A DNA stretch of 64,000 nucleotides, from the NCBI RefSeq assembly GCF_029917005.1, contig NZ_CP123967.1:1736001-1800000 (forward strand). Reading direction: 5' to 3'. Below the pieces are notes generated by a model. That model was not told where the DNA came from. It searched no databases and was given only the letters and a program-made list of their open reading frames with translations. This DNA comes from Tessaracoccus lacteus (GTDB taxonomy: Bacteria; Actinomycetota; Actinomycetes; Propionibacteriales; Propionibacteriaceae). Within the stretch, counting starts at the first letter, position 1, and every line of letters begins with the position of its first letter. The position numbers and the translations under genes were made by a program. Below, in pieces: positions 55,775-64,000 of this stretch.

Positions 55775-57066
55775 ACCTCTACCGCTACCGCCGCCTCGTG
55801 ATCGTGGTGCGCGCCGACCCGGTCATCTGCGGACACTCCGTCGAGGCCCGGAACCTGGCGGAGGCCGCGCTCCTGCGCGGCTTCGAGGACGTGCGCATCG
55901 TCACGTGGCCCATCGACCGGCTGGAGGCCTCCGGTCTGCCCCTGAAGCCGCTCGAGCACCTCCTGCCGTACAGCCCCGGCATCACCGTGGAGCGGCCCGG
56001 GCCCGTCGGCGACTACCGCGTCGTCGACGGCCGCTACACCGGCGGCGTCGTGGGCCGGCTCGTCGAGCTGTTCACCGACGGGGTCCCCACCGTGTGCCTG
56101 TCGCTGTACCTCACGCCCCACACCATCGCGGTGCAGGAGGCCGTCACGGCGGCGCGTCGGACTGGGCTGCCGGTCGACGTGCTGACCATCGCGGAGGCCG
56201 TCGGCTCCGACATCACCAACGTCGTGCGGACGGCCGTGACCGAGCACCGCTACGGCGCCGCGGCCCATGTGCTGGCCACCTACCTGGCCAGCGACTGCTG
56301 CCTCGCAGTGTCGCACTACACCAAGGAGGTCATCGTCGCCGCGGCCGAGGAGGTCGACGCCGGGCTGGGGACCTCGTTCGCCGCGCAGTGCGCCGAGCGG
56401 GTCGGCATCTCCTACCCTGCCCTCGACGTCGCCAGCTACCTGGGCCACGACCCGCTGGAGGGCCGCGAGGTCCTGACCAGGCGGGGGCTGCCCGGCGGGC
56501 CGTACGTGCTGTTCCTGTCCCGCCTGACCGACGCGAAGGGGGTGCCGGACCTCGTCGCGGGCTACGAGCGAAGCGGCATCGCGGGCAGGGCCCGCCTCGT
56601 GATAGCCGGGCGCGGCCCCCAGGAGGAGCGGATCAAGGAGCTGGCGGCCGCGTCGCCGCTGGCCGACCACATCTCGGTGCTCACCGACGTCGACGACGAG
56701 GAGAAGCCGTTCCTGATGGCGGGGGCGCTCGCGTTCTGCCTTCCGACGCTGCCGCGGCCGGAGTTCATCGAGACGTTCGGCATCGCGCTCGTGGAGAAGA
56801 TGCTCGCCGGCGGCGGCCCGGTGATCACGACGACGACCGGCGGAGTGCCCGAGGCCGTCGGCGACACGGCCATGATCGTGCCCGTGCAGGACCCCGACGC
56901 CATCGCGGAGGCGCTGCGGCGGGCGGTCGACATGAGCGACGATGAGCGCTCGGCCTGGGAGGACCGGGCGCGGGGCTATGCGCTGCAGTTCGACCGCGCC
57001 GTCGTGCTCGACCGGATGCTGGAGCAGGCGCTCAGTCCAGCCCCAGCTTCGCCACGTCGCCGATGA
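55762..57066 (+). CDS. Glycosyltransferase family 4
   Basis: A 434-residue GT-B glycosyltransferase. The N-terminal half holds acceptor-binding strands (LVIVVRADPVICGHSVEARN). The C-terminal donor domain has VLFLSRLTDAKGVPDLVAGY, then ARLVIAGRGPQEERI, and the EX7E motif EFIETFGIALVEKMLAGG with TTTTGGVPEAVGD. It transfers a sugar from a nucleotide sugar. It overlaps the end of the GH92 gene and so is co-translated with an alpha-mannosidase-like enzyme, which suggests remodelling or turnover of a mannosylated compound. The end overlaps cobA (convergent) by 35 bp. Confidence 0.88.
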   Translation: MAEVNLYRYRRLVIVVRADPVICGHSVEARNLAEAALLRGFEDVRIVTWPIDRLEASGLPLKPLEHLLPYSPGITVERPGPVGDYRVVDGRYTGGVVGRLVELFTDGVPTVCLSLYLTPHTIAVQEAVTAARRTGLPVDVLTIAEAVGSDITNVVRTAVTEHRYGAAAHVLATYLASDCCLAVSHYTKEVIVAAAEEVDAGLGTSFAAQCAERVGISYPALDVASYLGHDPLEGREVLTRRGLPGGPYVLFLSRLTDAKGVPDLVAGYERSGIAGRARLVIAGRGPQEERIKELAAASPLADHISVLTDVDDEEKPFLMAGALAFCLPTLPRPEFIETFGIALVEKMLAGGGPVITTTTGGVPEAVGDTAMIVPVQDPDAIAEALRRAVDMSDDERSAWEDRARGYALQFDRAVVLDRMLEQALSPAPASPRRR

Positions 57067-57775
57067 TGGCGATGGCCGGCGGCTGGACGTCGTTGGCCCG
57101 CGCCACGTCGCCGATCGAGGCAAGCGTGCTGACCCACGCGGCCTGACGCTCGGTCGAGCCCTCCTGCACGATGGCCGCCGGCGTGTCGGCGGGCATGCCC
57201 GCATCCTGCAGGCGGGTCGCGATGGCTCCGAGGTTCTTGACGGCCATCAGCAGCACGAGCGTCGTGCGGCCCTTCGCCAGCGCGTCCCACGCGATGGTGG
57301 AGCGCGGGTCGTCGGGCGGCACGTGGCCGCTGACGACGGTGAATCCCTGCGACAGCGAGCGGTGCGTGACCGGGATGCCCGCGAGCGCGGGAACCGACAC
57401 CGCGGAGGTGACGCCGGGGATGACCCGCACGGGCACGCCGGCCTCGACGCAGGCCTGCCACTCCTCGCCGCCGCGGCCGAACACGAAGGAGTCGCCGCCC
57501 TTGAGGCGGACCACCTTCAGGCCCTTGCGGGCCCGCTCGATGAGGATCTCGTTGATCCGCTCCTGGGGCGTGAACGCGCCGCGTGGGATCTTGCCCACGT
57601 TGACCCGCTCCGCGCCGTCGGGGGCCTGGTCGAGGACCTCGAGCGGCCCGAGGCGGTCGTGCACGAGGACGTCGGCCTGCTGTACGGCCCGCAGTCCGGC
57701 GACCGTGAGCAGGTCGGGGTCGCCGGGACCGCCGCCGACCAGTACGACCTCGCCGGGGATCAGTTCTCGTTGCAT
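57032..57775 (-). CDS. cobA: Uroporphyrinogen-III C-methyltransferase (SUMT)
   Basis: A 247-residue SAM-dependent methyltransferase that makes precorrin-2 from uroporphyrinogen III, the entry step to cobalamin. EVVLVGGGPGDPDLLTVAG (residues about 8-26) is the SAM-binding loop. VRLKGGDSFVFGRGGEEWQA contains the conserved substrate-contacting Asp, and GIPVTHRSLSQ gives the other signature. VQEGSTERQ near the C-terminus is the standard family element. It has no siroheme (CysG) fusion. The start overlaps the preceding cobB-cobC fusion stop by 16 bp, so both are in one operon after cobO. Confidence 0.93.
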   Translation of the reverse strand: MQRELIPGEVVLVGGGPGDPDLLTVAGLRAVQQADVLVHDRLGPLEVLDQAPDGAERVNVGKIPRGAFTPQERINEILIERARKGLKVVRLKGGDSFVFGRGGEEWQACVEAGVPVRVIPGVTSAVSVPALAGIPVTHRSLSQGFTVVSGHVPPDDPRSTIAWDALAKGRTTLVLLMAVKNLGAIATRLQDAGMPADTPAAIVQEGSTERQAAWVSTLASIGDVARANDVQPPAIAIIGDVAKLGLD

Positions 57776-60126
57776 GCGTCTTCCTTGATGTCGAGCAGGG
57801 CGGCAATCAGCCCCGCGTGGGTGTGTGGGTCCCGTGCGGCCAACCGTAGCCAGGTCGGCCCGAGCCCGGGGAAGGTCTCCCCGCGCCTGACTGCGAAGCC
57901 GCGGCTCGCCAGCGGCTCCCGCAGCGATCCGGCAGCTATCGCGGCCGTGTCGACGAGCACGAAGGGCGCCTGGCCGGGCACGGGGTGCAGGCCGACCTCC
58001 GTCAGGCGGGCGACCAGGTCGGCGCGGGCGGCGGCCCCCTCGCGGGCCAGGCGGTCAGCGTCGAGCCGGCGTCCGTCGGCCAGGCAGGCGACGGTCGCGG
58101 CGACCGCGGGGGTGGAGACGGACCAGGGGGCCTGCTGGGCCGCGAGCCGGGCGATGAGCGTCGGGTCGCCGACGACGTAGCCGACGCGCAGCCCCGCGAG
58201 CGCCCAGGTCTTGGTGAGCGAGCGGAGCACGAGGCGTCCGGCCATGTGGGGCGCGATGAGCGTCTCGGGCTCTCCGGGGATCGTGTCGCCGAAGGCCTCG
58301 TCGACGACGAGGATGCCGGAGTCGAGCGCGAGCAGGTCCTCGGCGCGGTGCAGCACGCCGGTCGGGTTGGTGGGGTTGCCGACGACGATCAGGTCGGCGG
58401 CGGGCACGCGGGCGGGGTCGAGGCGGAACCCGTCGGCCGCGGCCAGCACGTGGCGGGTGGGGGTCCGCCCGGCGGCGAGCAGCGCGGCCTCCGGCTCGGT
58501 GAACTGGGGGTGCACGACGAGGGAGGTGCCCTCCAGCGCGCGGGCGACGAGCGTGAACGCCTCGGCGGCCCCCGCGACGGGCAGCACCATGGCCTCGTCG
58601 ACGCCGTGGTGCCGGGCGATCGCGGCCCGGGCCGGGGCGGGGTCGGGGTAGGCGGCCCAGTCGGCGTCGCGGACGATGGCCTCGACGAGCCAGGCGGGAG
58701 TGGCGGGCTGGCGGACGTTGACGGCGAGGTCCACCAGGCCCGGGGCGATGTCGCGGTCGCCGTGGTGAAGCAGGTCGGGCGCCGCCGGACGGACGGCGAA
58801 GGCGTGCACTGCGTCGGCGAAGCGCTGCGCGAGCTGCGGGTGCCCCGCCCAGTGCACGTGCAGGTAGGAGGCGTGCAGCGTCGTCGACGCGACCCCGTCG
58901 GGGCGGCCGTCGAGCAGCCAGGCCGGCGGGTCGCCCGCTTCGCAGTGGGTGCGGTGGAACTCGTGGCCCGTCACCGTCTCGCCGACCCGCCCGAGCAGCG
59001 TGTCGCGCCCGGTCGTGGCCGAGCGGTAGCCCATGGTCAGCCGTGCGGTCATGGCGGAGGTGTGCGGGAGCGCCCCGACCATCGGGTGGCCGTCGAGCTG
59101 CCGGCAGAGGTACAGCAGGCCGGCGCACTCGGCGACGGTCGGCATCCCGTCGGCGACAGCTTCGCGCACCGCCTCGCGCAGCGAGGCGTTGCCGGCCAGG
59201 TCGGTGGCGTGCATCTCGGGGAATCCGCCGCCGATCCACAGGCCGGCGGTGCCCTCGGGCAGCGCGGTGTCGGTCATGGGGTCGAAGGTGACGGGGAGGC
59301 AGCCGGCGGCCCGGAGGAGTTCGTCGGTCTCGGGATAGCGGAACGTGAAGGCGCGACCACCGGCGACGGCCACGACCGGGCGGAGGTCGGAGGGAGGGGT
59401 CACGACGGCGGCGGGATCCCAGGGCGTCGCCGCCAGCGGGCCGGCCATCCCGGCGATCCGTCGCAGTTCGTCGAGGTCGAGGTGCTCGGCGACGACGGCC
59501 CCCATCGCCTGGATGCCTGCATCGTCGCGCTCGGCGGCGGGCACGAGGCCGAGGTGGCGCGAGGGTGCCTCGATGTCGAGGTTGCGGGGCAGGACCCCGA
59601 GGACGGGGACGCCGAGCGGGACCAGCGAGTCGCGGATCTCGGCCTCATGGCGCGGGCTGCCGACCTGGTTCAGCACCACGCCGGCGATGCGGATCGCGGG
59701 GTCGAAGGAAGCCATGCCGAGGACGAGTGCCCCGACGCTGCGGGACGTGTGACGGGCGTCGACCACCAGCAGGACGGGCGCGTCGATGAGGCGGGCGACG
59801 TGGGCGGTGCTGGCGAACCCGCCGGTCCCGAGCTGCCCGTCGAACAGCCCCATCACGCCCTCGACGATCGCGATGTCGGCGTCCGCGGAGCCGTGTTCGA
59901 ACAGGGGCGCGATGAGCTCCTCGCCGCAGAGGAACGGGTCGAGGTTGCGGCCGGGGCGGCCGGCGGCGAGCGTGTGGTAGCCGGGGTCGATGTAGTCGGG
60001 CCCGACCTTGAATGGTGCGACGCGGGTGCCGCGCGACGCGAGCGCTGCCATCACGCCGGTCGCGACGGTGGTCTTGCCGTGGCCGGAGGCCGGCGCGGCG
60101 ATGACGACGCGGGGGATGCTCACCAT
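57760..60126 (-). CDS. cobB-cobC: Fused cobyrinate a,c-diamide synthase (CobB) and L-threonine-phosphate decarboxylase/CobC-like aminotransferase
   Basis: A 788-residue two-enzyme fusion. Residues 1 to about 445 are CobB/CbiA: Walker-type AAPASGHGKTTVATG (residues 10-24), VEGVMGLFDGQLGTGG, and the glutaminase Cys334 in VAECAGLLYLC with IGGGFPEMHATDLAGN. This domain amidates the a and c side chains. After a linker (RPAAPDLLHHGDRD) residues about 455-788 are a fold-type I PLP enzyme with VGNPTNPTGVL, LVVDEAFGDT and the PLP lysine (Lys639) in LRSLTKTWALAGLRVGY, as in CobC/CobD that makes (R)-1-amino-2-propanol phosphate. The start at 60126 overlaps cobO by 7 bp; a GTG at 60123 is possible. One polypeptide joining the ring-amidation and side-chain steps is notable. 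Confidence 0.9.
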   Translation of the reverse strand: MVSIPRVVIAAPASGHGKTTVATGVMAALASRGTRVAPFKVGPDYIDPGYHTLAAGRPGRNLDPFLCGEELIAPLFEHGSADADIAIVEGVMGLFDGQLGTGGFASTAHVARLIDAPVLLVVDARHTSRSVGALVLGMASFDPAIRIAGVVLNQVGSPRHEAEIRDSLVPLGVPVLGVLPRNLDIEAPSRHLGLVPAAERDDAGIQAMGAVVAEHLDLDELRRIAGMAGPLAATPWDPAAVVTPPSDLRPVVAVAGGRAFTFRYPETDELLRAAGCLPVTFDPMTDTALPEGTAGLWIGGGFPEMHATDLAGNASLREAVREAVADGMPTVAECAGLLYLCRQLDGHPMVGALPHTSAMTARLTMGYRSATTGRDTLLGRVGETVTGHEFHRTHCEAGDPPAWLLDGRPDGVASTTLHASYLHVHWAGHPQLAQRFADAVHAFAVRPAAPDLLHHGDRDIAPGLVDLAVNVRQPATPAWLVEAIVRDADWAAYPDPAPARAAIARHHGVDEAMVLPVAGAAEAFTLVARALEGTSLVVHPQFTEPEAALLAAGRTPTRHVLAAADGFRLDPARVPAADLIVVGNPTNPTGVLHRAEDLLALDSGILVVDEAFGDTIPGEPETLIAPHMAGRLVLRSLTKTWALAGLRVGYVVGDPTLIARLAAQQAPWSVSTPAVAATVACLADGRRLDADRLAREGAAARADLVARLTEVGLHPVPGQAPFVLVDTAAIAAGSLREPLASRGFAVRRGETFPGLGPTWLRLAARDPHTHAGLIAALLDIKEDACNEN

Positions 60127-60719
60127 TCGATCCCCGCCTGCCCGCGCTGCCCGTTGTCGAAGGGGTGCCTGATCTTGCGCATCTCGGTGACGAGGTCGGC
60201 GACGTCGACGATGGCCTGCGGGCAGCGCCTGCCGGTGAGCACGACGTGCTGCGTGCCCGGCCTGGCCCGGAGCGCCTCGGCCACCTCGCCGGCGTCGATC
60301 CAGCCCCAGTCCATCGGGTACGTGAACTCGTCGAGGATCCAGAGGCGGTGGCGCTGCTCCGCGAGACCGGCGCGGATGTGCTCCCAGCCCTCGACCGCGG
60401 CCTCGCGCGCCTCCAGTTGCTGCCCCTCGCCCCGACGGGTCCAGGACCAGCCGGTGCCCATCTGCTCCCATGTGACGGCGCCGGAGAGCTCGCCGAGCCG
60501 GGTCAGCGCGTCGCGCTCCCCCGTGCGCCAGCTGGCGGACTTCACGAACTGGTAGACGCCCACGTCCCAGCCCTGGGCCCAGCCGCGGAGTGCCACGCCC
60601 ATGGCGGCCGAGGTCTTGCCCTTGCCGTCGCCGGTGTTGACGAGCACGACGGGTCGGCGGCGGCGCTCGGCGGTCGTGAGCCCGTCGTCGGGCGCGACGG
60701 GGGTCGCTCCTCTGGTCAT
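60120..60719 (-). CDS. cobO: Cob(I)yrinic acid a,c-diamide adenosyltransferase
   Basis: A 199-residue BtuR/CobO/CobP enzyme that transfers the adenosyl group of ATP to the corrin cobalt. NTGDGKGKTSAAMGVALRGW (residues about 28-47) is the P-loop variant of the family. QFVKSASWRTGERDAL and WILDEFTYPMDWGWID follow, with VLTGRRCP and the C-terminal HPFDNGQRGQAGIEW. It starts the minus-strand cobO-cobBC-cobA operon. It lies divergently from cbiT; the 26 bp between them must hold both promoters' start regions. Confidence 0.94.
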   Translation of the reverse strand: MTRGATPVAPDDGLTTAERRRRPVVLVNTGDGKGKTSAAMGVALRGWAQGWDVGVYQFVKSASWRTGERDALTRLGELSGAVTWEQMGTGWSWTRRGEGQQLEAREAAVEGWEHIRAGLAEQRHRLWILDEFTYPMDWGWIDAGEVAEALRARPGTQHVVLTGRRCPQAIVDVADLVTEMRKIRHPFDNGQRGQAGIEW

Positions 60720-60733
60720 CGGTCCTCCCTGGT

Positions 60734-60739
60734 TAGGAT
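60734..60739 (+). promoter_or_regulatory. -10-like TAGGAT before cbiT, probable leaderless start
   Basis: TAGGAT is followed by six bases and the GTG at 60746. No ribosome-binding site is seen. It lies in the short divergent region between cobO and cbiT. Confidence 0.5.
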
Positions 60740-60745
60740 CGCGTC

Positions 60746-61336
60746 GTGATCATCGACCGCGACCAGGCCCTGTTCGGCTCCGCCCCCGGGCTGCCCGACG
60801 CCGCTTTCGCCCACGACGGGCTCATCACCAAGCGCGTGGTGCGCGCCAGCGCCCTCGCCCACCTGCGCCCCCTGCCGGGCCAGCTGCTGTGGGACGTCGG
60901 CACCGGCGCCGGTTCGATCAGCGTCGAATGGTGCCGGGGTGCCGACGGCGCGCGAGCGATCGGGATCGAGCGACGCGCCGAGCGGGCCGAACGCGCGCTG
61001 GCCAATGCCGACCGCCTGACCGTGCCCGGCGCGTTCACGCTGGCCGAGGGGGACGCCGAGGAGATGCTGCGCGAGCTGCCCGCCCCGCACGCGGTTTTCG
61101 TCGGCGGGGGCGGCTCCATGACGGTGCTGGAGATCGCGCACGCCGCCCTCCCCGAGGGCGGTCGCCTGGTGCTGCACGGCGTGACGATCGAGGCGGAGAT
61201 GCTGGCCGTGGCCGCGCAGGAGCGTTGGGGCGGCGAGCTCTGCCGCATCCAGGTCGAGACCGCGGCGCCGCTCGGCGGCCTCCGTGGCTGGACCCCGGCC
61301 CGCACCGTCATCCAGTGGGCGCTGGTCAAGGAGTAG
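60746..61336 (+). CDS. cbiT: Precorrin-8 (cobalt-precorrin-7) C15 methyltransferase, decarboxylating subunit
   Basis: A 196-residue class I SAM methyltransferase. [20 protein letters not shown] near the N-terminus (the ITK segment is diagnostic of CbiT) precedes [16 protein letters not shown], the SAM-binding motif I (residues about 48-63), and [15 protein letters not shown]. It methylates C-15 and decarboxylates the acetate chain at C-12 of the corrin precursor. The CbiE partner is not fused here and not found in the window. It begins with GTG at 60746, probably without a leader. The 3' end overlaps convergent cbiO by 11 bp. Confidence 0.9.
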   Translation: MIIDRDQALFGSAPGLPDAAFAHDGLITKRVVRASALAHLRPLPGQLLWDVGTGAGSISVEWCRGADGARAIGIERRAERAERALANADRLTVPGAFTLAEGDAEEMLRELPAPHAVFVGGGGSMTVLEIAHAALPEGGRLVLHGVTIEAEMLAVAAQERWGGELCRIQVETAAPLGGLRGWTPARTVIQWALVKE

Positions 61337-62144
61337 CACCCCTCACCTCCCTCACGGACGCGACGATGTCGTCCACCGTGCGGGGCAGCGGCGACGTCGG
61401 TAGCCCGAGGCGCCGGCACAGCTCGAGTTGCCACGGGCTGCGCAGGCGCGCGGCGGCGAGCAGCTTTTCGTCGCCGAGCAGGAGCGGCGGCCCCTGGCGG
61501 ACGGTGTGGTCGTGCACGACCGCGACCTCGTCGGCCCAGCTGAGGGCGAGGTCGACGTCGTGCGTCGCCAGCACCACCGTGGCGCTGAGCCCGGCGAGGG
61601 TCGCCATCAGCTCCTCCACGCCCGCCGGGTCGAGGCCGGCGGTCGGCTCGTCGAGCAGCAGCACGCGGGGCCGCATCGCGACCGCCCCCGCGATCGCGAC
61701 CCGCTTGCGTTCGCCGTAGCTGAGCTGGTGGGTGGGACGCTCGGCCAGGTGCGTGACCGACAGCAGATCCAGCGCCTCCTCGACGCGGGCAGCTGCCTCG
61801 TTATCGCTGAGCCCGAGGTTGAGCGGCCCGAAGGAGACGTCCTGGCGCACATCGGCGGAGAACAGCTGATCGTCGGGGTCCTGCAGCACCAGCTGGCAGA
61901 AGCGCCGGTGCAGGCGCAGGTCCTCGCGTCGCTGGCCGACGGGGCGGCCGTCGGCGCAGATCTCGCCCGCTCGCGGCTTGAGAGCCCCCGACAGGGACCT
62001 GAGCAGGGTGGTCTTCCCGGACCCGTTGGCGCCGAGCAGCGCGACACGGCGCCCCTCGTGGATCTCGACGGTCGCGCCGTCGAGCACCGGGGGTCGGCCG
62101 TGGAAGCCGGCGACGAGTGCCGTGGCGCTGAGCAGGGCTGTCAT
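61326..62144 (-). CDS. cbiO: Cobalt ECF transporter ATPase CbiO
   Basis: A 272-residue ABC ATPase of the energy-coupling factor type. Walker A is [18 protein letters not shown] (about residues 36-53), the Q-loop is [13 protein letters not shown], the signature is [14 protein letters not shown], and Walker B is [18 protein letters not shown] with the H-switch in [10 protein letters not shown]. It powers cobalt uptake by the CbiMNQO complex. The start ATG at 62144 overlaps the cbiQ stop (ATGA), and it is the last gene of the left-going cbiM-N-Q-O operon. Confidence 0.94.
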   Translation of the reverse strand: MTALLSATALVAGFHGRPPVLDGATVEIHEGRRVALLGANGSGKTTLLRSLSGALKPRAGEICADGRPVGQRREDLRLHRRFCQLVLQDPDDQLFSADVRQDVSFGPLNLGLSDNEAAARVEEALDLLSVTHLAERPTHQLSYGERKRVAIAGAVAMRPRVLLLDEPTAGLDPAGVEELMATLAGLSATVVLATHDVDLALSWADEVAVVHDHTVRQGPPLLLGDEKLLAAARLRSPWQLELCRRLGLPTSPLPRTVDDIVASVREVRGATP

Positions 62145-62905
62145 GGCGCCACCCACGTGGCGACCCACACGACCGAGACCGCGGCCAGAGTCATGACGAT
62201 GAAGGGCCAGGAGCGCTCACGACGCGGACTGAGCGTGACGAGCGCGTCCTCGAAGCCACGACCCTCGAGCCCCTCCTGCAGACGGACCGCCCGCTGCCAG
62301 CTCCGCAGCATGATGCTGCCCGTCGTGCCGGCCGCCGTGTGCATGCGGCGCCCCCAGGAGGCGTCGTCGCCCAGCCTGGCCCGCTGGGCCTGGTGGACTG
62401 CCCAGGTGGTGCCGAGCAGCACGAACAGCATGCGGTAGGTCAGCGAGGCGATCTCCAGCAGGGTGTCCGGCACGTGGAGCGTGCGCATCCAGGTGAGCAG
62501 GTCGACCATGGGCGTGGTCGTGGCCAGCACCATGACCGCGAGCGTGCCGGCGATGCCGTGCGCCAGCAGGCCCAGCGCCGTCGCCAGGCCGGTGGCGCTG
62601 ACCCTGAGCGGCCCGATCCCCCAGCCGTCGGCCCCGATGTGCACGGCGACCGGCAGCGCCCCGACGAGCAGAAATGCGACCGGCGCGGCCATCACGGTGA
62701 CGAGCAGCGTCGGGCGGATCCGGGCGGAGCCGAGGATGAGGATCAGGGAGATGACAGCGACCAGTGCGCATCCCGGCCACGGGTCGGTCAGAAGTGCGGT
62801 CAGGATGAGCGCGACGCTGAGGGTGACCTTCTCGCCGACGCGACGACGCCGCCACGGGCTGGCCCAGGCGGCATCGTCGATCGCTGACTCGTGATTGCTA
62901 CTCAT
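62141..62905 (-). CDS. cbiQ: Cobalt ECF transporter transmembrane protein CbiQ
   Basis: A 254-residue T-component. Several hydrophobic helices occur ([58 protein letters not shown]). The cytoplasmic coupling helix ends in [14 protein letters not shown], the ECF-T motif that contacts the ATPase. The start ATG at 62905 is preceded by cbiN's coding end and overlaps its stop by 8 bp. It overlaps cbiO by 4 bp. It links CbiM/CbiN to the CbiO motor in the membrane. Confidence 0.92.
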   Translation of the reverse strand: MSSNHESAIDDAAWASPWRRRRVGEKVTLSVALILTALLTDPWPGCALVAVISLILILGSARIRPTLLVTVMAAPVAFLLVGALPVAVHIGADGWGIGPLRVSATGLATALGLLAHGIAGTLAVMVLATTTPMVDLLTWMRTLHVPDTLLEIASLTYRMLFVLLGTTWAVHQAQRARLGDDASWGRRMHTAAGTTGSIMLRSWQRAVRLQEGLEGRGFEDALVTLSPRRERSWPFIVMTLAAVSVVWVATWVAP

Positions 62906-63248
62906 CACCCGCGGGGGCAGCCTCGGGCTGGGGTGCCTCCTCCAGCTCCTTCGCCTTGACGGCGCGGCCGCGGAAGTTGCCCAGCACGAAGCCGACGATG
63001 CCGGCGCCGAGGGCGGCCTGGATGGCGAAGAGGCCGGACTCGATCTCACCGGAGCCGGGCTCCCAGATCGGGTTGAACCACGGCTCGACGCCGTGCTCCT
63101 CCAGCACCTCGGTGACGATGGAGTCGGTTCCTACGAAGCTCTCGTCCCCCTCGGACGGCTGGGGAGCCATCGCGAAGCTGAAGATGAAGATGACGACGAT
63201 CACGGCCAGCAGGGCCAGGCCGACGAACCAGTCCTTGCGCTTAAACAT
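62898..63248 (-). CDS. cbiN: Cobalt ECF transporter small subunit CbiN
   Basis: A 116-residue protein with two membrane helices: [19 protein letters not shown] at the N-terminus and [20 protein letters not shown] near residue 75-95. The extracytoplasmic loop between them contains [20 protein letters not shown], as in CbiN, which loads the CbiM substrate-binding subunit. It ends with an acidic Pro/Ala tail. It overlaps cbiM by 8 bp and cbiQ by 8 bp, so all four subunits are tightly coupled. Confidence 0.92.
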   Translation of the reverse strand: MFKRKDWFVGLALLAVIVVIFIFSFAMAPQPSEGDESFVGTDSIVTEVLEEHGVEPWFNPIWEPGSGEIESGLFAIQAALGAGIVGFVLGNFRGRAVKAKELEEAPQPEAAPAGDE

Positions 63249-63927
63249 GTGCGGCCGCCTTCTCGGTCTGGGGCATGACGCCCAGGCGGATCATCTGGTC
63301 GGGCGCGACGCGCGCGAAGAACCCGAACAGCAGGATGCCGAGGACACCCTCGGCGATGGCCAGCGGGATCTGCGTGACGGCGAAGATGCCGAGGAACTTG
63401 GCTGCGGCGCCCAGCAGGCCGGTGACCTCATCCGGGTACGCGATGGCCAGCTGGAAGCTGGTCACGACGTACGTCACCAGGTCGGCGAAGAAGAAGGCGA
63501 GGAAGACGCCGAGCCACATGGGACCGCCGAACTTCTTCACGAGCTTCCAGCACGCGTAGCCCGCCCACGGGCCGGCGATCGCCATGGAGAACACGTTGGC
63601 GCCCAGCGTGGTGATGCCGCCGTGCGCCAGCAGCAGCGCCTGGAAGAGCAGGACGATGGTGCCGAGGAAGGCCATCACAGGCGGTCCGAAGAGCACGGCT
63701 CCGGCGCCGGTGCCCGTCGGGTGCGACGACGAGCCGGTCACGGACGGCAGCTTGATGGCGGACAGGACGAAGGTGAAGGCGCCGGCGGCCGCGAGCAGCA
63801 GCTTGTTCTCCGGCGATTCCTTGGCCTTGCGGATCACGGCGCGGGCGCCGTGGATGACGAAGGGTGCACTGGCGGCATACCACACGGCACACTCGAGGGG
63901 AGGGAGAAATCCCTCAGCGATATGCAT
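63241..63927 (-). CDS. cbiM: Cobalt ECF transporter substrate-binding protein CbiM
   Basis: A 228-residue integral membrane S-component. It starts [17 protein letters not shown]: the His at position 2 and the free N-terminus coordinate Co2+, so the start at 63927 is certain. [16 protein letters not shown] (about residues 60-75) supplies further metal-site residues, and [15 protein letters not shown] follows. Six hydrophobic stretches are visible. AAAGGAG at 63935-63941 stands seven bases before the ATG and a riboswitch-like leader lies upstream, so cobalt import is probably shut off by adenosylcobalamin. Confidence 0.95.
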   Translation of the reverse strand: MHIAEGFLPPLECAVWYAASAPFVIHGARAVIRKAKESPENKLLLAAAGAFTFVLSAIKLPSVTGSSSHPTGTGAGAVLFGPPVMAFLGTIVLLFQALLLAHGGITTLGANVFSMAIAGPWAGYACWKLVKKFGGPMWLGVFLAFFFADLVTYVVTSFQLAIAYPDEVTGLLGAAAKFLGIFAVTQIPLAIAEGVLGILLFGFFARVAPDQMIRLGVMPQTEKAAAHV

Positions 63928-63934
63928 CGCCGAA

Positions 63935-64000
63935 CTCCTTTGTCCGGGATTGCGCGTCCCGGGGTCAAGGCTCGGATGAGACCAGTTCCTGACTTCCGCC
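63935..64000 (-). promoter_or_regulatory. 3' end of a cobalamin riboswitch with RBS-proximal hairpin (continues beyond window)
   Basis: On the minus strand the leader reads GGCGGAAGTCAGGAACTGG at the window edge (63982-64000). This is the conserved 3' element of the cobalamin riboswitch (GGAAGTCAGGAA). A hairpin CCGGGA-(7 nt)-TCCCGG at 63944-63962 follows, then the AAAGGAG ribosome-binding site of cbiM. The rest of the aptamer (B12 box and central junction) would lie to the right of base 64000. The hairpin could control access to the ribosome-binding site or act as a terminator. Confirming the aptamer needs the adjacent sequence. Confidence 0.7.

Overview
This is a very GC-rich actinobacterial chromosome segment. 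Several features point to the Propionibacteriaceae (a Tessaracoccus- or Arachnia-like organism): a PPA1309-family gene next to a UPF0182 membrane protein and a PDZ/Lon-like protein, an RpoD/SigB-type pair of sigma factors, UvrD2 with an HRDC domain, and a corrin-ring/cobalt-uptake gene set with a CobB-CobC fusion. The family assignment is inference from gene content; no search was run.

Layout. 1-9.5 kb: the end of a secreted carbohydrate-binding protein, an unrecognised S1-like/coiled-coil protein, L-2-hydroxyglutarate oxidase, a NERD-domain protein, a TetR regulator coupled to an SGNH hydrolase, a zinc-ribbon protein and a YefM-YoeB toxin-antitoxin pair whose toxin is cut short by a stop codon just before its catalytic His-Tyr. 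9.5-14 kb is an accessory scar: initiator tRNA-fMet, an array of 146/165-bp tandem repeats split by an IS3-family element, the 3' remnant of a DyP peroxidase gene, and an ISL3-family element with a frameshifted transposase. Both insertion sequences have recognisable inverted repeats and target duplications.

14-28 kb is housekeeping: aldo/keto reductase, a coupled M16 peptidase pair, UPF0182/PPA1309/PDZ-Lon operon, a TIGR03624-type putative hydrolase, DUF5679, UvrD2 and a secreted repeat protein. 28-36 kb is a complete recC-recB-recD operon. 36-42 kb holds an aminotransferase, a GCS2-type glutamate-cysteine ligase coupled to a class I amidotransferase, and principal and alternative sigma factors. 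42-49 kb is a left-going chain of TesB, HrpA, a tandem Usp protein, a PPOX-fold protein and a YbjN-like protein. 49-52.7 kb carries a His-rich radical SAM/SPASM protein and a TetR/DUF1304/CurA-type oxidoreductase divergon with two operator-like repeats.

52.7-64 kb is mostly adenosylcobalamin synthesis and cobalt import: cobK, then (after an inserted GH92 mannosidase/GT4 operon) cobA, a cobB-cobC fusion and cobO on the minus strand, cbiT on the plus strand, and the cbiM-cbiN-cbiQ-cbiO transporter, which is headed by what looks like the 3' end of a cobalamin riboswitch at the right edge of the window. Many genes are joined by 4-bp ATGA/GTGA overlaps, and several have a -10-like hexamer 6-7 bp before the start codon, which suggests leaderless mRNAs.
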